Below the pieces are notes generated by a model. It saw only the letters and a list, made by a program, of their open reading frames with translations. It had not been told where the DNA came from and ran no database searches. The position numbers and the translations under genes were made by a program. 64,000 nucleotides of DNA from Paraburkholderia fungorum (GTDB lineage Bacteria; Pseudomonadota; Gammaproteobacteria; Burkholderiales; Burkholderiaceae): contig NZ_MCAS01000012.1 in assembly GCF_003610895.1 (NCBI RefSeq), forward strand, positions 248,001 to 312,000, given 5' to 3'. This document shows, piece by piece, positions 62,453 through 64,000 of the stretch (positions are counted from its first letter, which is position 1; every line of letters starts with the position of its first letter).

Positions 62453-63736
62453 CTACACAGCCACAGCAACATTCTCCTTAAGCACAGCTTCCAGAATCCC
62501 CATCGCCTCATCAAAAACAGCATCCTGAATCGTAAGCGGGAAAAGAAACCGAACCACATTCGAATAAACACCACAAACCAGCAACAGCAACCCGCGCTCA
62601 AGCGCCCGCGCCTGCACCCGCTTGGTGAACTCGGCATCCGGCTCAGTCCCGCCAGCCTTGCAGAACTCAACAGCCACCATCCCACCCGGCCCACGCACGT
62701 CAGCGATCTGCGGAACTTCGCTCTGCAGCGCGATCAGCTTCGCCTTGACACGATCGCCCAGAACAGTAGCCCGCTCGCAGAGCTTCTCTTCATCGATGAT
62801 ATCGAGCACGGCATGCGCGGACGCGACCGCCAGCGGGTTACCCGCATAAGTGCCACCCAGGCCGCCAGGCGCTGCCGCATCCATCACGTCGGCACGTCCG
62901 ACCACACCCGACAACGGCATGCCGCCCGCGAGACTCTTGGCGATCGTCATCAGATCAGGCACCACGTCATAGTGATGCATTGCAAACAACTTGCCGGTAC
63001 GAGCAAAACCCGTCTGTACTTCGTCGGCGATCAGCAGAATGCCGTGCTCATTGCACAGCTTGCGCAAGGCGCGCACGAACTCGGCCGGCGCCGGATAGAA
63101 ACCGCCTTCGCCCTGAACCGGTTCGAAAATAATCGCCGCGACGCGCTTCGGATCGATGTCGGCCTTGAACAGAAACTCGATCGCCTTCAGCGAGTCAGCC
63201 GTGGTCACGCCGTGCAGCGGATTCGGGAACGGAGCATGGAACACGTCCGCCGGGAACGGGCCAAAGCCGATCTTGTACGGTGCAACCTTGCCGGTCAGCG
63301 CCATGCCCATCATCGTGCGGCCATGGAAACCGCCGGTGAAGGCGATCACGCCCGGACGGCCAGTCGCGGCGCGCGCAATCTTGATGGCGTTTTCAACGGC
63401 TTCGGCGCCGGTCGTGAAGAAAGCGGTTTTCTTCGGATAGTCGCCCGGCGCACGTGCGTTGATCTTCTCAGCCAGTTCGACGTACGACGCGTACGGCACG
63501 ATCTGATAGGCGGTGTGCGTGAAATGATCGAGCTGGTCACGGATCGCCGCCAGAATCTTCGGGTGACGATGGCCCGTGTTGCACACGGCAATACCCGCGG
63601 CGAAATCGATGAAACGGCGGCCTTCGACGTCCCACAACTCGGCGTTCTCCGCGCGTTCAGCGTAGAAATCGCACATCACCCCGACGCCGCGCGGCGTGGC
63701 GGCGTCTTTGCGGCTCTTCAGTTCAGCATTTTTCAT
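62453..63736 (-). CDS. gabT: 4-aminobutyrate aminotransferase
   Basis: This 427-residue class III PLP aminotransferase has D238 in LIADEVQTGFARTGKLFAMH and the PLP-binding K267 in TIAKSLAGGMPLSGVVGRAD. Other segments, GVGVMCDFYAERAENAELWD and AFTGGFHGRTMMGMALTGK, match GabT. It converts GABA and 2-oxoglutarate to succinate semialdehyde and glutamate. The last ~25 codons fall in the A/C-skewed zone next to copy C. It is divergent from a MocR/GabR-type regulator. Confidence 0.94.
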   Translation of the reverse strand: MKNAELKSRKDAATPRGVGVMCDFYAERAENAELWDVEGRRFIDFAAGIAVCNTGHRHPKILAAIRDQLDHFTHTAYQIVPYASYVELAEKINARAPGDYPKKTAFFTTGAEAVENAIKIARAATGRPGVIAFTGGFHGRTMMGMALTGKVAPYKIGFGPFPADVFHAPFPNPLHGVTTADSLKAIEFLFKADIDPKRVAAIIFEPVQGEGGFYPAPAEFVRALRKLCNEHGILLIADEVQTGFARTGKLFAMHHYDVVPDLMTIAKSLAGGMPLSGVVGRADVMDAAAPGGLGGTYAGNPLAVASAHAVLDIIDEEKLCERATVLGDRVKAKLIALQSEVPQIADVRGPGGMVAVEFCKAGGTEPDAEFTKRVQARALERGLLLLVCGVYSNVVRFLFPLTIQDAVFDEAMGILEAVLKENVAVAV

Positions 63737-63800
63737 GGTTATCTCCTTGGCTCCTCGGTTTTGCAGGGGACTGCGCGCTCAACGCAGCACATGCAGCGAC

Positions 63801-63857
63801 TATAATGAGATTTGGCTCTTAATTTCAGAGCCATTTCAATAAAAAAGTAGGAGCCAA
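63801..63857. promoter_or_regulatory. gabT/gabR divergent promoter with GAGCCA repeats
   Basis: TATAAT is at 63801-63806 on the plus strand, possibly the -10 of the regulator gene. TGGCTCT (63813-63819) and AGAGCCA (63827-63833) are a perfect inverted repeat with a 7-bp centre. A third GAGCCA at 63851-63856 gives a direct repeat (AGAGCCATTTCAAT and GGAGCCAATCAT). Such paired sites fit a MocR-type regulator that binds direct repeats. Confidence 0.5.
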
Positions 63858-63859
63858 TC

Positions 63860-64000
63860 ATGCGCGCGAGCGTTTTGTCCGACTGGCTGGCGCAGCGCCT
63901 CGACCGTGGCAACGGCCAGCCGATCTACCGTCAGCTGCATCGGCTGTTGCAGCAGGCGATCCTGTCGCGTGAATTGCCGGCGGGCAGCAAGGTGCCCTCA
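63860..64000 (+). CDS. MocR/GabR-family regulator, 5' part only
   Basis: An open frame from ATG 63860 runs off the end of the window and encodes MRASVLSDWLAQRLDRGNGQ, then PIYRQLHRLLQQAILSRELP and AGSKVPS. The pattern PIYRQL...AIL...LPAGSKVPS is the start of a GntR-type winged helix as found in GabR, PdxR and other MocR proteins. These carry an aminotransferase-like domain further on. It is divergent from gabT, which fits GabR, the GABA/PLP-responsive activator. AGTAGGAG precedes the ATG. Only 47 residues are visible. Confidence 0.75.
   Translation, partial: MRASVLSDWLAQRLDRGNGQPIYRQLHRLLQQAILSRELPAGSKVPS

Noticed and set aside
62090..63805. 571-codon plus-strand frame across repeat copy C and gabT
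   Set aside because: It runs antisense through the whole gabT gene, which has intact active-site motifs. Its N-terminal part is repeat sequence and its remainder has an Arg/His-rich shadow composition.

Overview
The window is high-GC DNA from a beta-proteobacterium of the Burkholderiaceae, most likely Paraburkholderia. The reasons are its run of oxidative catabolic operons, many LysR and FadR/GntR regulators, Burkholderia-type trimeric porins, a DUF4148 protein, and a carnitine cluster in the gene order known from Pseudomonas. I see no transposase, phage gene, rRNA, tRNA or CRISPR array. It looks like ordinary chromosome or chromid devoted to organic-acid, sugar-acid and aromatic catabolism.

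Layout. 1-5.2 kb: sugar-acid dehydratase, RraA-family protein, MFS permease and LacI regulator. 5.2-12 kb: a LysR gene divergent from a CoA-ester lyase, a CaiB CoA-transferase, a lactonase-like amidohydrolase and two carboxylate carriers of different families; this is a coherent but unassigned pathway. 12-17.6 kb: GntR regulator plus ltnD-otnK-otnC-otnI-denD, a complete threonate/erythronate route. 18-19.3 kb: pcaF with its own promoter. 19.8-34 kb: secreted and envelope proteins, the rstA response regulator, an alpha/beta hydrolase, a repeat copy, the rstB kinase, a PlpD-type patatin autotransporter, a metallophosphoesterase with a histone-like tail, a repetitive secreted protein and an S10 peptidase-like lipoprotein. 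34-36 kb: overlapping kinase and GNAT genes. 36-39.5 kb: MFS permease, uxuA and a divergent uxuR-type regulator, with three TGGTNNACCA sites between uxuA and the regulator. 40-46 kb: porin, two LysR genes each paired with a divergent oxidoreductase, and an exported esterase. 46-52 kb: carnitine catabolism (caiX-cdhC-cdhA-cdhB-lipolytic enzyme, divergent cdhR). 52-60 kb: DUF4148 protein, LysR, then benzoylformate decarboxylase, an aldehyde dehydrogenase, an AAHS permease and a porin, a mandelate/benzoylformate module. 60-64 kb: gabD, a repeat island, gabT and the start of a divergent MocR/GabR regulator.

The most unusual DNA is not coding. Two repeat families stand out. (1) An 85-bp double-hairpin core occurs three times (24360-24444, 61757-61841 inverted, 62200-62284). 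It is almost identical between copies, is followed by A/C-skewed tails that form the leaders of rstB and gabD, and lies as an inverted pair between gabT and gabD. (2) A roughly 50-bp hairpin repeat forms an array at 53742-53938 directly before the mdlC ribosome-binding site. One unit sits inside the loop of another, and the stems show compensating base changes.

All functions are inferred from sequence motifs and gene context read by eye. No database search was run.
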